Shown: positions 63,442 through 64,000 of the stretch, in pieces
How positions within the stretch are numbered: the stretch's first letter is position 1
How the letters are laid out: the number at the start of each line of letters is the position of its first letter
DNA from: Sphingomonas sp. UNC305MFCol5.2
Lineage (GTDB): Bacteria; Pseudomonadota; Alphaproteobacteria; Sphingomonadales; Sphingomonadaceae
Direction: 5' to 3'
DNA length: 64,000 bases
Assembly: GCF_000712135.1 (NCBI RefSeq)
Contig: NZ_JOOE01000004.1
Span: 64,501-128,500, forward strand
Program-made: the position numbers and the translations under genes
Notes under the pieces: model-generated
Told to the model about the DNA's origin: nothing
Database searches by the model: none
The model's input: only the letters and a program-made list of their open reading frames with translations

Positions 63442-64000
63442 ATGGCCCTGACTGGGGAATTGTTCGTCGCTTCGAAGCGCGTGCGTCGGGACGGCCCCGG
63501 CTTCAAGGCAGTCGCCGCGGCGACCGGCAGCGAGATCGAGCCGAGCTTCAGCATCGCCACCACCGACGATGTCGAAACCGCCGCTGCCGCCGCCGAGGCC
63601 GCCTTCCCGATCTATGCCAATCTGCCGCGCGAGGAGCGCGCCAAGTTTCTCGAGGCGATCGCCGAGGAGATCGAGGCGCTGGGCGACGAACTGGTCGAGC
63701 GTGCGATGCAGGAGAGCGGCCTGCCGCAGGCGCGGCTGATCGGCGAGCGCGGCCGCACCGCGGGCCAGCTCCGCCTGTTCGCGAAGGAATTGCGGCTCGG
63801 CGATTATCTGCGCGCGCGCATCGATCATGCCATCCCCGATCGCCAGCCCGCGCCCAAGCCCGACCTGCGGCTGCGCATGGTGCCGCTCGGACCGGTCACC
63901 GTGTTCGGCGCATCGAACTTCCCGCTCGCCTTCTCGGTCGCGGGCGGCGATACCGCCTCGGCGCTCGCCGCCGGTTGCCCGGTGATCGTCAAGGGTCATT
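63442..64000 (+). CDS. Aldehyde dehydrogenase, alpha-ketoglutaric semialdehyde type (cut by window edge)
   Basis: The first 186 residues of an NAD(P)-dependent aldehyde dehydrogenase of the KGSADH / fatty-aldehyde-dehydrogenase-like group. Landmarks: ETAAAAAEAAFPIYANLPREERAKFLEAIAEEIE, the VPLGPVTVFGASNFPLAFSVAGGDTASALAAGCPVIVKGH coenzyme segment. The catalytic Cys and Glu lie beyond the edge. A GGGAGAG ribosome binding site precedes the ATG at 63442. Placed 92 bp after the GntR gene, it suggests a sugar-acid oxidative route (pentose, glucarate or galactarate) extending to the right. Confidence 0.88.
   Translation, partial: MALTGELFVASKRVRRDGPGFKAVAAATGSEIEPSFSIATTDDVETAAAAAEAAFPIYANLPREERAKFLEAIAEEIEALGDELVERAMQESGLPQARLIGERGRTAGQLRLFAKELRLGDYLRARIDHAIPDRQPAPKPDLRLRMVPLGPVTVFGASNFPLAFSVAGGDTASALAAGCPVIVKGH

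Overview
The window looks like a piece of a Sphingomonas-type alphaproteobacterial chromosome. It is GC-rich and densely coded. Many proteins carry sphingomonad or alphaproteobacterial hallmarks: an alphaproteobacterial LysC, a DivK/DUF3572 pair, DUF3035 and TorF-type envelope proteins, an RNase E with an acidic insert in its S1 domain, and a TolR/ExbD-type protein. I see no prophage, insertion sequence, CRISPR array or plasmid gene. Accessory signal comes mostly from small palindromic repeats, a few lineage-specific lipoproteins and one large autotransporter. Gene assignments rest on motif recognition by eye, since no search was run.

Layout. 1-6.9 kb: a leftward envelope and proteostasis run, ptsP > rodZ-like > cpoB > tilS > ftsH (ftsH cut by the window edge). 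7.0-8.4 kb: a rightward PadR regulator and HAAS-type membrane protein behind a palindromic operator. 8.4-12.4 kb: leftward lysC, TonB-like and nitronate monooxygenase genes, with ubiG divergent from lysC. 13.0-16.3 kb: a DNA-repair cluster. Leftward GFA protein, small ATP-dependent DNA ligase and CsaA face a rightward endonuclease III-like glycosylase and uracil-DNA glycosylase, with an alphaproteobacterial LexA box (GTTC-N7-GTTC) between the two sets. 16.4-20.8 kb: S41 protease lipoprotein, DivK with an acidic tail, DUF3572, HAD hydrolase, RidA and TorF, ending in a bidirectional terminator.

20.8-31.7 kb: leftward ribF, ileS, lspA and DUF3035 genes, in which ileS carries an in-frame REP-like element. 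Then follow thyA > glutamine cyclotransferase > folA > membrane dipeptidase (overlapping genes), a short RadC-like gene, and prfB > methyltransferase lipoprotein. A second LexA-type box lies upstream of ileS. 31.8-38.8 kb: peptidoglycan genes (mrcA, N-acetylmuramoyl-L-alanine amidase) facing rne across a 494-bp intergenic region with a strong hairpin. 38.9-43.4 kb: M48 metalloprotease, DsbA-like protein, a YadGH-like ABC exporter and a GNAT enzyme.

43.4-49.7 kb: leftward S15/CocE hydrolase, hom > glpX, a small membrane protein, a 2-oxoglutarate oxygenase and a lipoprotein. 49.8-54.0 kb: rightward Bcr/CflA-type MFS, a very acidic small protein, a YdeI/DUF1801 protein, orphan ExbD, an MliC-tailed lipoprotein and a thioesterase. 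54.0-64.0 kb: ppc and an L,D-transpeptidase (leftward), MpaB-like protein and tRNA-Ser(GCU) (rightward), a trypsin-like autotransporter (leftward), then a GntR/FCD regulator and the start of an aldehyde dehydrogenase, probably the edge of a sugar-acid catabolic locus.

The best leads are the REP element translated inside isoleucyl-tRNA synthetase, the LexA-box repair cluster, the second LexA-like box with no obvious target, and the hairpin between the amidase gene and rne.
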